Shown: positions 1 through 11,515, counted from the first letter of the stretch. The stretch is 64,000 nucleotides of DNA from Dugong dugon (GCA_030035585.1 CM057462.1:120461234-120525233); one strand, 5' to 3'. Numbers and translations are program-made. The notes: generated by a model from the letters alone, not told the origin.

Positions 1-164
1 GGCTAAATTCCCCCAGAGGTTGTGGATTACAGATTCTATTTTAAAAGAGGCTATTGCTTCTATTCTGCACACTTATTTATTTTCTTTGAAATTTTTTTCT
101 TATTCCCCACCAGTCCATTTGATCTAGGTACACCTAGTAATTAATACCTAAATTATGTTTGCAG

Positions 165-342
165 ATGATTAAACATAGTTTCCACCAAACAGATGGATCT
201 GAAATAGTGCTGCTGACTGATGGGGAGGACAACACTGTAAGCAGTTGTATGGAGGACGTGAAACAAAGTGGGGCCATCATTCATTTGATTGCTTTGGGAC
301 CATCTGCTGCTCAAGCAGTAATACAGATGACCAACATAACAG
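165..342 (+). CDS. CLCA4: CLCA4 exon: second half of VWA domain
   Basis: The acceptor TTTGCAG ends at 164 and the donor GTAAAA follows at 343. The exon starts in phase 0 with MIKHSF and ends one base into a glycine codon. It carries the VWA TDGED loop, which in this fold contributes to the metal-ion (MIDAS) site. The ATG at 159 belongs to the intron, not to a start codon. Bases 1-164 are intron, so the window begins inside the gene. Confidence 0.93.
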
Positions 343-3300
343 GTAAAATGTGACCTATAAATTCTAGTCCTTTGATAGCAATGCATAAATGAAGAGTCTG
401 AGAACTCAAAAACTTCTCTCAAGTTCCTGCTCTGGCAGACACTGTGCCAGGAGTCGGGGACCAGAGCTGAGCCAGACACAGTCACAGTTGTCAAGGTGCT
501 CACAGTCCAGCTGGCCTGAGGGACAAATAAAACTGCTAATCAGATAGCATAATCATATAATATTCCCTCATAACAAGAGGAATACCTAGGAATAAAGTTC
601 TATGTGAGTAAAAGAAGCCATTAATTCTTCCAGGATTGGATGGAGTCAGGGAAAGAAGTCCTCAAGGAAGGTGACTTCTGAGCTGAGCCTTGAAAAAGGT
701 ATTGAATTTCTCTGGGAAAAAAAAGAGGCAGGAGGAGATTAGGCCATAAGAAAAATCATATCAGAAGGATAAAGCAAAGCACACATAGGGAATGGTGGGA
801 AATCCAGTGAGACCAGAGCACAGTCTGTGGGGTGTCGGACAGGATTAACAGAAGCTCAGGCTGAACAGATCTAAACAACAAAGTTTCTAGATTAAGCATT
901 AACTATAGTAGCTGTAAGGAGCCCTGGTTGCCCAGTGGTTAAGTGCTCAGCTACTAACCAGGAGATCAATGGTTCAAACCCATCAGCCGCTCTGCAGGAG
1001 AAAGATTTGGTAGTCTGCGTCTGTAAAGGTTACAGCCTTGGAAGCAATATGGGGCAGTTCTACTCTGTTCTATACGGTTGCTGTGAGTCGGGATCGACTC
1101 GATGGCAATAGATTTGGTTTGGGGTTTTAAGGTAGCTGTTGTCTTTGATACACAGACATGTGATAGAAATGGATTATATGTTTCCAGGGCCTTCTTGAAC
1201 ACAGTAGAAAACATCCTTATGAGTATCAATTATTGCACTGAGTTGGCTTCTAATGTTGCCGAATATATATTTGCTCTTTAAATGCTTTAGTTCTATAAAT
1301 TTCCACTGTTTTCAAAATGCTTTCACGGCTACTGTAAGGTTTATTTCTGTCCCAAACAAACTCCCATAAATAGTACTCTTTTGGACTTGTCTCTGTTGCT
1401 TACAGTTTTTCTATCTCCTCATTGCCAGTTATTGTTAGGATACCTCAGTATAGCAGCTCTTTATCCTTTCTAATTTTCTGACTCTGATCTACTATGGCTG
1501 GAAAAACTGAAAGCCAATATTGTTAGAACTATATCTTAAATAAGGTCCCTGGGTAGCACAAACTGTTTGCTTTCAGCTACAGACCGTAAGGTTGGTGGTT
1601 CAAACCCACCCAGCAACACCATGGAAGAAAGGCCTGGCAATCTGCTTCCATAAAGCCAAGAAAACCCTATGGAGCAGTTTCACTCTGCAACACATGGGGT
1701 CACCATGAGTCTAACGGCAATGAGTTTGTTTTCTCTGTTTGGTATCTTAAATAAAAGTGAATAATTCCCCTAAAGGGCTGTGAGCTTTACCACATTGAAT
1801 TGAAACATCTTTTTTAGTATTCCATGGTTATCTGATATATTTCAGCTAGCTATGGTTTCCAGATAAGTCAGGTATTAAGATAGTCTACACTTTATAATTA
1901 TGACATTTGTAAACTAACCTCTGGGAGTTAATCTTTACACCTGATTTCAGCCTATTTTAATAATACTAAGACTATGATTTTGTTCATATTTTATTGCTTT
2001 ATTACATTTTGTTATGTTATTAATAACTAAAATCTGATGAGTACTTATTTCTAGAAACTAATTTTGCTAATGTATTTACATTTTAGGAGGACTTCATAAA
2101 CTTTCTTCAGATCAAGCCGAGAATAATGGCCTCATTGATGCTTTCGGGGCCCTTGCCTCAGGAAACACTGATATCTCCCAGCAGGATCTCCAGGTCAGAC
2201 TTCCCATCTTTGGGTTTTCATGTTTGCTCTTAGCTATAATCAAATAAGAGAAGGTGGCAGTTATATATTTGGAGCTCAACATTTTTCTCCTAGTACAGTT
2301 TTAATTCAAACATAAACTTCAGCCTGAAATATAAATTATTTAAATACAGCCCAATTATACGTGTATGATTTTGGTATTAAATGACTTCAAAGTAGAACAC
2401 AAGTTATACAAAAAAGCATGTGCAATAATTCTTCTAAACTCATTCCTTTTGTCATCTTCTGTGCTTCAATAGCACTACCATTTTCAGTTGCTTAAATTCA
2501 AAATCTTTGAGTAAACTTAGATTCTTCTTCTTTCTTCATGCCCCATGTACAATGTCAGGCAAACTGTTGACTTTTCCTTCAAAACGTGTTATATAAAACT
2601 CTGTTACTCTCCGTATCCATTCCCATACATGGATATGGAGTCTATTCACGTCAATTTTTTGCCAAGACTGCTGTCTTCCATATTCAAGTTCATCAAGTCA
2701 CTGCCAACATTAAACCTTGCTGTAATTACCTAAACAAACCTATTTTGCTCTACCTCCCAACAATGAGGAGCACAGAGGTATAGTTAGTATTGAAGTTGGA
2801 GGTGGGCACAGGAGAATATGTGTAGACTGGTCTGGAGATCTGGTCAGCAGAGCTACCCTGCTAACTGGACTGCAAAATAATTTGTACATATGGAGAGTAA
2901 ATTGAATGAGAATAGAGATCAATTTTGAGGTTCTCGACCTGATTAACTGAGAGAATGATAATACCGTTTACTGAACGAAATTGAAAACTAAGTAGAGAGA
3001 ACTTATTTTGATGAAATTATTTGGTGCTCTGTTTCAGCCTTGTTAATTTTGAGTAGATGGCAGAACATTCAAACGGCATTCTCCAAAAGGCATTTAAAAG
3101 TATAATAACAGAATATCAAAAATCAGCTAGTAAGGAGACATGTAAAGAAGGTGCTCAAAGTTTTGCGAATAGAGTTCTTAAAAGGTGTGGAAGAATCAGG
3201 AGGAAAGTTTTGTTCCCCTTACTTGAAATGTTTATGGTTGGTTCTTAAATGGGGAAATAACAAAAAGAAAACAAATTTTTTGCAAGATTAATCTGAACTC

Positions 3301-6300
3301 ATGTGCATGATGGCTAGGACTTCAGCAAGTACAGTGGTCAGCAAGAACCTTGTTACAATGATCTAACATGAGTGTCTTAGTCATCTAGTGCTGCTACAAC
3401 AGAAATACCATAAGTGGATGGCATAACAAAGAGAAGTTTATTTCCTCACAGTAAAGTAGGCTGAAAGTCCAAATTCAGGACGTCAGCTCCAGGGGAAGGC
3501 TTTCTCTCTCTGTCGGCCTTCTTCTCTTCAGTGTTCCCCTGGACTAGGAGCTAGCTTCTCTGCGCAGGGACCCCAGGTTCAAAGGACGCACTCTGCTCCT
3601 GGCACTGCTTTCTTGGTGGTATGAGGTCCCCCTGTCACTCTGCTTACTTCTTTCTTTTATATCTCAAGAGATTGCCTCAGGACACAATCCAGTCTTGTAG
3701 ATTGAGTCCTGCCTTACTAACACAACTGCCACCCATCCTCCCTCATTAACATTATAGAGACAGGTTTACAACATCTAGGAAAATCACACAGTACCAGGAA
3801 TCACTGCCCAGCCAAACTGATACACACATTTTTGGGGGGACATAATTCAATCTATGACAATGAGTAAACAGAAACATGGACTTGGATGGTGACAGCTGGA
3901 ATAAAGAAGAAAGGCTGCATCTCATGTAATATTCCCCTAGAACTCCTATGCCACTAAAGCCCTCGAGCTTTCCTATCCCCTATCCTGATAGGAAGTCTAC
4001 AAAAGTCATTTTCATTCAGATTGAACTTGATAATAGTACTTTGTCCACTCAAAGATATGTGCACTTAACAGAGGACTGGGATTTTTGTCAAAAAAAAAAA
4101 AAAAAGATGTTTCAATGGTAGAATTTACTCCCTTCCTTCAGGACCAGAGTGAAGGTGTTTTTGGCTTAGAACTAAGTTGCAGCACAAGTGGGGCTTCCCA
4201 TTGTTCCTGAAATGACACTTCCCTAGGAAGCACATTCTTGCTCAATAGATAAAGTTGGCTTTTCTTGACTAAGAGTTATCCACAAAAACTTTTGAAAGAC
4301 TCTTCCTTCAAAGTTCCTCTCAAAGAAAGGTTCTAGCTTTCACTTACTTTCTTCACAGGATTCTGAACTTCAGAGAATTCAGTTTGCCCTTTTCTCTTTT
4401 TGTTGAACATATTTATTGCCCAGAGGATATTCACCCTTTCATATGTGTAAAATTTCACACCAGGAAAAGATCTATGAACCATTTTCTCAATTATTTGCTA
4501 GTCCTCATTTTCTTCTTGAGGTCATCCTCACCCTATCTCTATTCAAATACTCTAAACCCATTGTCATCGAGTCAATTCCAACTCACAGCAACCTATAGGA
4601 CAGAGTAGAACTAACCTATAGGTTTTCCAAGGCATAATCTTTTCAGAATCTGGAAACAGACTGCCACATCTTTCTCCCACTGATCCTTCAGTTAGCATCC
4701 AAGCCCTTAACCACTGTGCCACCAGGGCTCCTTTCAAATACTCTAGTCAACATTTAGTATTTTCCTTTGAGACCTCATGAAGATGGGCAAACTGAGGATG
4801 GCACACACACACACACACACACACATACACACACACACTCTACAGCTAATTCTTCTCTATGGCTGTAGCACCCTTCAATGCTAAAGCCTGGGTGGGTGTT
4901 TGGTAGACAACTGGTAAGTAATGATAGGGCCATCTCTCAAACAGTAAAACCCAAGCGTCTACTCCAATGCTTTTCTCATACCCTGTTCTTTTTTCAGATC
5001 TTATATTTCCACACTTTCTGACTGACAACTGTCATATCCCAATCAGCCTCCAAAGAGTTCATAAGCCTAAGTTTGTATGCCAGATATAAGCTTGTTCTCA
5101 GGCCAGAAATTAAAAACTATCTTAAAAAGAAATTACTCTCTTCTCCAGCATTAAGTTTTAAAATATATTCAAACAGCTTGAAAGTACGGGATTAACCCTC
5201 ACCAATGATCACTGGATGAATGGCACGGTAATCATTGATAGTACGGTGGGAAAGGACACATTCTTTCTTGTCACATGGGGCCAGCAGCTTCCTAATATTT
5301 CTCTCTGGGATCCCAGTGGAACACTGATGGGAGGATTCACAGTGGACACAAATTCCAAAATGGCCTATCTCAGTATTGCAGGAATTGCAAAGGTAAGAAA
5401 TCAGCTTTTAGACTTCCTCGCTTATGGCTTTTTTTTTTTTAACTTTAAAATAAATTGTTTAATATCTTACGTTATTTTTTAATGCCTGATGCCAATAATT
5501 ATATCATTTTCAAAATTAAGATGAGAGTAGAATGTACTTGCCATCCTTGTATGATCCTAAAATTTGACAGAAGTAAAAAAGAAGAACTTATGTATCAGAG
5601 GGAGGAAGAAAAGGGTGAAATACAGGCAGACCAAGAAGAAATTTCAAGAGGAAATGTGGGGAAAGTCTGTAGATGATGGTGTGCACATAACCATAGCCTC
5701 CTTCCTTAGTAGCCCCACCTAGGATTGTACAATCTATGGACTCTGAGGCCAAAGAATAAGGGCAAGACAGAGGCAGACTTTCAAAATGAATTTTATCAGG
5801 TGATATTTCACCAGGTATACAAACCATGCATGGCACTAGCAGAGATGCCTGTCCAAAATACCTCTGTTCTCATCTGTGGAATGCTGTACAAACCCTCAAA
5901 AACTTGTTTTTGTATGGAAACACAGAAAATAGCTCCACCTTAAATACTTACTATATTTCCATTTATTTTTTTAGGTGGGCATTTGGACTTACAGTCTAAA
6001 AGCCCAAGTAAGTCCAGAAACATTAACTGTAACAGTAACTTCGCGGGCTTCAAATTCTTCTGTGCCTCCGATCACAATGAATCCTAAAATGAATAAAGAC
6101 ACAAACAGCTACCCTAGCCCAATGATTGTTTATGCAGAAGTTCAGCAAGGGTACTTACCCGTTCTTGGAGCTAATGTGACTGCCTTCATTGAATCAGAGT
6201 CTGGGAAAATGGAAATTTTGGAACTTTTGGATAATGGTGCAGGTAATTCATAGAGTTTTTAAATAAGCATATATTTTCATAAACAGGGCTCTGTAGTAGT

Positions 6301-9300
6301 ATGGGGCAGTAGGACAGGCACCAGAAGAATTGATGCAAATGATCAAAGAACATCAGGGGAGGCAGGAAACTCTGTTCAGGTGATCCCTACAAAGTGCTTA
6401 GCACAGTGTATTCCAGATGGTAAGCACTCAATAAATGTTAGCTATAGTTACCATTATTGTTTGTCATCTAGACAACCAATGTCTAGTTGTCTTAAAGCAG
6501 TGGTTCTCAAACTTTAGCGTCCATATGAAACAAATGGATAGTTTGTTAAAACAACAATTGCTGGGCCCATCCCCAGAAGGCCCAGGAATTTGCATTTCTA
6601 ACAAGTTCCAGAGATACAAAGATGCTGCTGCTGGTCCAAGGACCTCATTTTAAGAACCTCTGACTTAAGAGTGTTAAACTCCCTGGGAACTGTGTTTGCA
6701 ATTTAGCAGATAATTCCAATGCTGGTAATATCAGGAAATATACCTATAATACCCTATCCCCCTGTTCGCTCAAATTTTTATCCTAATAGTAAAAAACGTT
6801 TTCCACTGTCAGAGAGGGAATTAATGGAGCAGTAGAGCAAGAGCTGAAGCTTCGGGAAAAAAAAGGGGAGTGATTGAGGATAAGTCTAATTAGGTATTTT
6901 GTAGTTGACTATGGTGAGAATTAAATCCTAAGCAGACACTTGTTCTTTAGTGAGGAGCCTATGGAATTGAACAGAGGAATGACCTCATTAATGGATAAAG
7001 TAAGCTGAAGGTAGACTGATTTGCTGGGAAATCAGTAAGAAAGGTCCTATAATAATGTATATGTAAAACAATAAGGGCCAGAATGGTGAGATATTTATTT
7101 TGCATATACATATAAATGTGTGTATTTTATGTATATATGTATATATATATACATATATACATACATCAATCATAATAACTCAAGGATATCAATTCAACAA
7201 GATACCATCTTCTGGCAGAGCATAATGAAACTATTCTCCAAGGGGACAGTCTCAATGGGAGAAGATACATATATTTCTCTCTTTCTTTGCTATAATAATT
7301 TATTCTTTCACTCCTATTACAAGGTGCTGATTCTTTCAAGAATGATGGGGTCTACTCCAGGTATTTTATAGCTTACAGAGAAAATGGCAGGTATAGCTTA
7401 AAAGTACAGGCTCAAGGAGGAACAAATGCTGTCACGCGAAGCTTGAGGTATCCACTGAATAAAGCTCTCTATATACCAGGATGGGTGGTGAATGGTGAGT
7501 AACTCATGATATCAGAAATCCAGTGCTGGCTTGAATAACAAACTTTAAACATTTTGCTACTCAGAGTATAGCTTTTCTCATTATGGAATGAAGTTCTCAG
7601 ACATAGACAATAAATGTTAGCTATTATTATAAATCCCTGGGTAGTGCAAACAGTTAATGCACTTGGCTACTAATTGAACAGCTGGAGGTTCAAGTCCACC
7701 CAGAGGCACCTTGGAAAAAAGCCCTGGCAATCTACTTCCAAAAATCAGCCATGGAAAACCCTAAGGAGCACAGTTCTACTCTGGCCATGAATCATAACTG
7801 ACTTGGTGACAACTAGTTTTTTATTATTATTGGCAGTAGTTGGGAGTGACTTACCTAGATCAACAATAATAAGCCTATTTTCAGTTCAAGATGAAGGAAA
7901 CAAGCCAGTATGCTATGAGCCTAAGTACAAGCCAGTGGCAGAATTTGCCCTTAAATCATATGTGTTGTAAAAAATATGTTAACATGTAAACATTTATTTG
8001 GAAAGTCAAAAGAAAAAAATGTGTGGAGTAATGTGATGATAAGGATTAAGAGCAAATTCTTTGATAATTTTCCTTTGTCTTGTCCCTTATCTTGTGACTT
8101 TTAAGAGCTTTCTGTCAGCAACTGGAATATAATCAAAAGTATTGTTCCTTAGCTCTTGAAGCAGAAAGGGAGGGAACTGGTAGAAGTGCATAGAAGGGGA
8201 CTGGCAGGAATTTGTCCCAGGTTTATTCCCATCTTGGAGATAATTTGAGAGGTTAAGCAATTCCTTTAAAAAAGCGACATATTGAATTATGTAACATTAT
8301 TTGCATTCTATGTACCCTTAATACTAAAGAAATTCACAGTTTGATTCTATTCTACAAGATCCTGGTCAGGATGCTAAAGGAAGAATTCCTCCACCAATGA
8401 GTGTAACAGAACAAAGAAATCAATGACTCTCATGACTCCTGAAGAACAGTGTCACCATGTACAAGTAGTTTTGATTTACCAAACTGCCTATATATTTTCT
8501 GTGACAGAAAATGATGAAAAGTGGAGTTTATAATACATAATTAGGGGGAAAAAAGTCAAAGTTCTGCTTAATTAGATCTTATATATTCACTAAAAAAATA
8601 TCAAGAGTTGGAATACTCCAGCACATAGCTCATCGAAAATATCTTTGAGTAACCAATTTCTCATACTCTTTCAAAAATATCCTTGGGTTATATTTTCGAT
8701 ATATTTTTTTCTTGCTGCACTATCTTGACTTATGATTTTGTTGCCACACTTACTGAAAATGTGACTGTGTAAATAACAAAATAAAGGAAAGGACAATTGG
8801 GATGGGGAAATCAATTCACTGAGTTCTGAAAATACAAACCCATTATAAACCAGAAAGTTTTTAATGCAGGGGAAATTGAAGGGAACCCACCAAAACCAGA
8901 AATAAATGAGGATACTCAGGCAGCTTTGGAGAGTTTCAGCAGAACAGCATCCGGAGGTGCATTTGTGGTTTCAAATGTTCCAACTAATTCCTTCCCTGAT
9001 GTGTTCCCACCAAGTCAAATCACAGATCTTGATGCCAAAACCGACGAGGATCAAATCACTCTAACGTGGACAGCACCAGGAGATGATTTTGATGTTGGAA
9101 AAGGTAAGATGAAGTGTTATGTGGTGCCCACTTACATGAAAAGTGTCTGAGTCAATGTAGGTTGTAAAAGCAGGTTGAAAAAGTATATGAAATAAGAAGC
9201 AATTTTCAATTGACAACTCAGTAAAGTATTAATTTTATAATCATAATTTATATTCTAATTTTATAATGTAATATATTTTAATCAATTAAACATAGTACAT

Positions 9301-9953
9301 TTTAACCTATCTCAAGTTTTCATATAATGCAGGTAGCAATAAGCAGAGTTTTAAAAGTCAGAATGCAGCTTTTATTTAAAAATACGTAAAGTTTTGCATA
9401 TGAGTATGAACTTCAAATAACTAAGTAATATTTTTTACAGGTCTAAATAAAAATAAATTGAAAATAGTGTTCTTCAATTCCTCAATTACCTGTACCTTTT
9501 TTTTCCTTAGTTCAACAGTATATCATAAGAACAAGCGGAAGCATCCTTGATCTAAGAGACAACTTTGATGATGCTCTTCAAGTAAACACCACTGATCTGT
9601 TACCAAACGAAGCCAACTCCAAGGAAACCTTTACATTTAAACCAGGAAATATCTCAGAAGAAAATGCAACACATATATTCATTGCCATTCAAAGTGTAGA
9701 TAAAAGCAACTTGACATCAAAAGTATCTAACATTGCACAAGTAGCTTTGTTTATTCCTCAAGCAGATACAAGTCCTGATGAAAATCCTCAGAATCCTAGT
9801 CCTGGTGAAAATCATCATAATACTGGAGTTAACATTTCTACCTTGGTGTTGTCAGTGGTTGGGTCTGTTGTAGTTGTCAGTATTATTTTAAGTACCACAA
9901 TTTGCATTTTAAAGAAGAAAAAAAGTGTAAGTAAGCCTAGCACTGGTTTTTAA
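165..9953 (+). CDS. CLCA4: CLCA4, calcium-activated chloride channel regulator 4 (3' part, seven exons)
   Basis: This is the 3' part of a CLCA gene. The coding exons are 165-342, 2087-2193, 5177-5392, 5975-6242, 7324-7494, 8870-9103 and 9511-9953. They sum to 1617 nt, exactly 539 codons with the stop, with no internal stop and matching phases at every junction. Seen in order are the end of the VWA domain (LLTDGEDNT, residues about 19-27 of the visible part), the inter-domain region, a fibronectin-III domain (about 360-475, starting near PPSQITDL), a Pro/Asn-rich linker and a hydrophobic segment (about 498-524). Several N-glycosylation sequons (NSS, NVT, NTT, NIS, NAT, NLT) fit an extracellular protein. 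Family knowledge: CLCA proteins are self-cleaving metalloproteases that modulate calcium-activated chloride current rather than forming the pore, and CLCA4 is mainly an epithelial and gut member. CLCA4 is preferred over CLCA1 because CLCA1 lacks this C-terminal membrane segment. The metalloprotease half and the promoter lie upstream of the window. Confidence 0.93.
918..1126 (+). repeat. AfroSINE (tRNA-derived SINE) in CLCA4 intron
   Basis: The head GGAGCCCTGG with AGTGGTTAAGTGCTCAGCT and the tail GGGGCAGTTCTACTCTG are both present, followed by a Gly-Ser-like tRNA-related core and the GATGGCAATAG end. It is moderately diverged. Confidence 0.88.
1543..1732 (+). repeat. Diverged AfroSINE-type SINE in CLCA4 intron
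   Basis: Reads GGTCCCTGGGTAGCACAAAC, then GGTTGGTGGTTCAAACCCACC and AAACCCTATGGAGCAGTTTC. It belongs to the older subfamily with a CCTGGCAATCTGCTTCC middle, and its 3' end is GGCAATGAGTTTGTTTT. Confidence 0.82.
2087..2193 (+). CDS. CLCA4: CLCA4 exon: end of VWA domain
   Basis: The acceptor TTTTAG ends at 2086 and the donor GTCAGA starts at 2194. This short exon of 107 nt enters with two bases of a glycine codon and ends in phase 0. It encodes GLHKLSSD followed by [19 protein letters not shown], the conserved CLCA stretch after the VWA domain. It is too short for ordinary ORF listings. Confidence 0.92.
3373..3859 (-). mobile_element. Solo LTR, ERVL/MaLR-like, antisense in CLCA4 intron
   Basis: The element begins TGTCTTAG and ends TATGACA. 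Its reverse complement matches the LTR copies at 35447-35929 and 49353-49832. It is flanked by a perfect 5-bp target duplication ATGAG at 3368-3372 and 3860-3864. Five-base duplications fit the ERVL/MaLR class. No internal retroviral sequence is present, so it is a solo LTR. Confidence 0.85.
4555..4732 (-). repeat. AfroSINE in CLCA4 intron, with 13-bp target duplication
   Basis: An inverted AfroSINE: AACCCATTGTCATCGAGTCA at the left is the 3' end and CCACTGTGCCACCAGGGCTC at the right is the head. A perfect 13-bp target duplication, TTCAAATACTCTA, lies at 4542-4554 and 4733-4745. Confidence 0.9.
4802..4838. repeat. (CA)n microsatellite
   Basis: About 18 CA units with a single CATA interruption. 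Confidence 0.95.
5177..5392 (+). CDS. CLCA4: CLCA4 exon: post-VWA linker region
   Basis: The acceptor AAACAG ends at 5176 and has an unusually poor pyrimidine tract. The donor GTAAGA starts at 5393. The exon has 72 complete codons, phase 0 at both ends. It encodes LESTGLTLT, then [18 protein letters not shown] and the ISLWDPSGT motif typical of CLCA proteins. Confidence 0.92.
5975..6242 (+). CDS. CLCA4: CLCA4 exon: beta-rich domain before FN3
   Basis: The acceptor TTTTAG ends at 5974 and the donor GTAATT starts at 6243. The exon runs from [11 protein letters not shown] through SNSSVPPIT, where a glycosylation sequon lies, and PMIVYAEV to LELLDNGAG. It ends one base into the next codon. Confidence 0.93.
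6498..6662 (+). mobile_element. MER5A-like hAT (Charlie) non-autonomous DNA transposon
   Basis: Starts CAGTGGTTCTCAAACTTTAG and ends TTTAAGAACCTCTG, an imperfect terminal inverted repeat. The interior holds TTGCTGGGCCCATCCCC and AATTTGCATTTCTAACAAG. The flanks TCTTAAAG and ACTTAAGA resemble a decayed 8-bp target duplication. Confidence 0.85.
7105..7166. repeat. TA/CA-rich low-complexity tract
   Basis: Alternating ATATAC and GTATAT units inside the CLCA4 intron, with no coding content. Confidence 0.8.
7324..7494 (+). CDS. CLCA4: CLCA4 exon: DGVYSRYF segment
   Basis: The acceptor ACAAG ends at 7323 and the donor GTGAGT starts at 7495. The exon is 171 nt with phase 1 junctions on both sides. 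It encodes [27 protein letters not shown] and YIPGWVVNG, all strongly CLCA-like. Confidence 0.93.
7631..7821 (+). repeat. Diverged AfroSINE-type SINE in CLCA4 intron
   Basis: Reads TCCCTGGGTAGTGCAAACAG, then CCCTGGCAATCTACTTCC and GGAGCACAGTTCTACTCTGG. The flanking TATTATTAT at 7622-7630 and 7822-7830 is a possible target duplication, though it is simple in sequence. Confidence 0.78.
8870..9103 (+). CDS. CLCA4: CLCA4 exon: start of fibronectin-III domain
   Basis: The acceptor AATGCAG ends at 8869 and the donor GTAAGA starts at 9104. The exon encodes [25 protein letters not shown] and then the first strands of the FN3 domain ([23 protein letters not shown]). Phase 1 on both ends. Confidence 0.93.
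9511..9953 (+). CDS. CLCA4: CLCA4 terminal coding exon: FN3 end, linker, membrane segment, basic tail
   Basis: The acceptor CCTTAG ends at 9510 and the stop codon TAA is at 9951-9953. The exon completes the FN3 domain (VQQYIIRTS to IAQVALFIP), then has a Pro/Asn/Glu-rich stalk, a hydrophobic stretch ([17 protein letters not shown]) and a lysine-rich tail beginning CILKKKK. As I recall the human protein, it ends directly after the STTI motif. Here codon 9903-9905 is TGC and the frame runs 16 residues further, which would leave a short basic cytosolic tail. A donor-like GTAAGT at 9927-9932 lies within the tail, but no downstream exon was seen. Confidence 0.9.
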
Positions 9954-10540
9954 CAAAAATGAAGGAGATTTGTGAATTTTTTAATGTATTCTGTTTAATT
10001 ATGAACTCATAAAAATAATTTTAAGACGTCTCAAAAGATACTTTGATTAAATATAAACATCCAGGGATATTTGTAAAACTGTAAGTCAATATTAAAGTTT
10101 AATTATTTTATTTATCATAAATAGTGATGAATATCGATACCTAGTTGTGTTTTTGATACAAAAATTTTCTAGAATATTTCAAACTTCATCAAAAAGTTAA
10201 AGTTGTCTATTTGGGTAGTAAAAATACAACCATAAGAAAGCAAATGAGCAATTTTGGAAGAAAATGAGTTTAGTCTTGGTCCTATTAAGTATAAACTGAT
10301 GGTATTATAGTCTCCAATTATTTGCTACAATAGCTAAGGTCTTGTTTACTGCAGTTTATGGAAATAGAGGATATTAGTCACCACCTGTCAAAGGTACTTT
10401 TTCCTATTTTCAGCTCAGTACAAACATATATCTATTCATTTTCCCTTAAAAAGCCATACTTCCTTGTGTACTTTTTCTTTCATCATAACAAAGAATTTAT
10501 ATATTGCTCTTATTTACAGATAAAGAAAAATAAATAATTT
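9954..10540 (+). other. CLCA4: Probable CLCA4 3' untranslated region
   Basis: This is AT-rich sequence following the stop codon. Candidate poly(A) signals are ATTAAA at 10091-10096 and AATAAA at 10529-10534. Which is used cannot be decided from sequence. From about 10100 the region also matches 38608 onward. Confidence 0.45.
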
Positions 10541-10930
10541 GAACCACAATATTTTAATTTATTTCTAAGAATCACAACCTCAGAGACAGAGCTGTACTTC
10601 AAAACTCACATCTGATTAATTTGACAGATGATGCTTAAGATATAATTTGACACTGTATCCTGAAGGGCCTTTCAGTCATGGGAAAGAGTTTGAGTTTCAT
10701 TCTAAGTGAAGAAGGAAACTGTTGAAGTTCTAAAAGTTTATCCTAATTTACACTTCAAAAAATTTGCTCTGGTTGTTGTGTGGCAAAGATATCTGAAGAT
10801 ACATGAAACAGTGTTTAGTTAGGAAGGTATGACAATAGTCCAGGGTGAGAGATATTGTGGCTTGAACTAGAATGTTGGGGTAAAGTATCTCATCATCCAG
10901 TCAATCAAGTGAGAGACTTGACCCCCTCTT
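10100..10930. repeat. Old duplicated block, copy A (CLCA4 3' flank)
   Basis: Aligns by eye along its whole length with 38608-39450 in the same orientation. Shared anchors include TTCCCTTAAAAAGCCATAC (10440 and 38987), GAAGGGCCTTTCAGTCATGG and GGCAAAGATATCT. Small indels are scattered through both copies and roughly three quarters of the bases agree, so the duplication is old. Confidence 0.8.
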
Positions 10931-11059
10931 TCTTCACCCTTTACATCTAGTGAGTCAAAAATTCAGTTACATCTTTTTAACCCCCTTTCTGTTGCCTCTC
11001 ATGTTCATTGCCACTGCCTCATTTCAGCCTCTCACCATTTTCTCCGGAATAAAGATGGT

Positions 11060-11510
11060 CCCCAGTTGGCCTCTCTGTCCTCGGTCTACCCTTCCCAATC
11101 CATTTTCTACATTGCCCCTAAAGTAATCTGATCAAGGACTTCTCTGTCTAAAGAATTGATTAGCTCCCACACTGCATTCAAGAAAAAGTCTAATACCTAG
11201 AAGGCAGAGATTTTGCCTGTTTTATTCACTAACGTTTACCAGGTACTTAGAACAGTAGACACTTGAAATCCATCAAATGAATGAACAATAGGTCTACCAT
11301 CATTTGGCCTTTGCCTCTACTTTCTCTCTTCCTGTGCCCACTGGTCATGTACCTTAAAGTCAGTCAAACCAAAATACTTTCAGTTTTCCCAAAGTCGTCA
11401 CTTTTTTTGTATCCCTGGGGCTTTATAAAGAACACCATATTCCCTTCATGCTTTTCCACTTTGAACCCCACCCTCATCAGCCCCCTTTATTTGCGTTCTG
11501 TCCACATGTT
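11060..11510 (+). repeat. Ancient LINE-2 type sequence
   Basis: Contains the L2 tail theme: a run resembling AGAATTGATTAGCTCCCACA, then GAAGGCAGAGATTTTGCCTG and a TTATTCACTAACG segment. It is heavily decayed with no open frame of substance. The 123-codon frame at 11281-11652 runs across this into the next repeat and is not a gene. Confidence 0.55.
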
Positions 11511-11515
11511 GTTAT

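Noticed and set aside
159..164. ATG before the first exon as a translation start
   Set aside because: It is the end of the intron (TATGTTTGCAG). The protein is already in the middle of its VWA domain there.
153..503. 116-codon antisense frame at the start of the window
   Set aside because: It overlaps a confirmed CLCA4 exon on the other strand and runs into intron. No protein features.
918..1126. tRNA gene suggested by the A- and B-box-like core of the AfroSINE copies
   Set aside because: The sequence continues into the SINE body and tail, is dispersed in many copies, and has no intact cloverleaf that I could draw.
9927..9935. Splice donor GTAAGT in the last CLCA4 exon
   Set aside because: No downstream CLCA exon or matching acceptor was recognised. 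Kept only as a point to check with RNA data.
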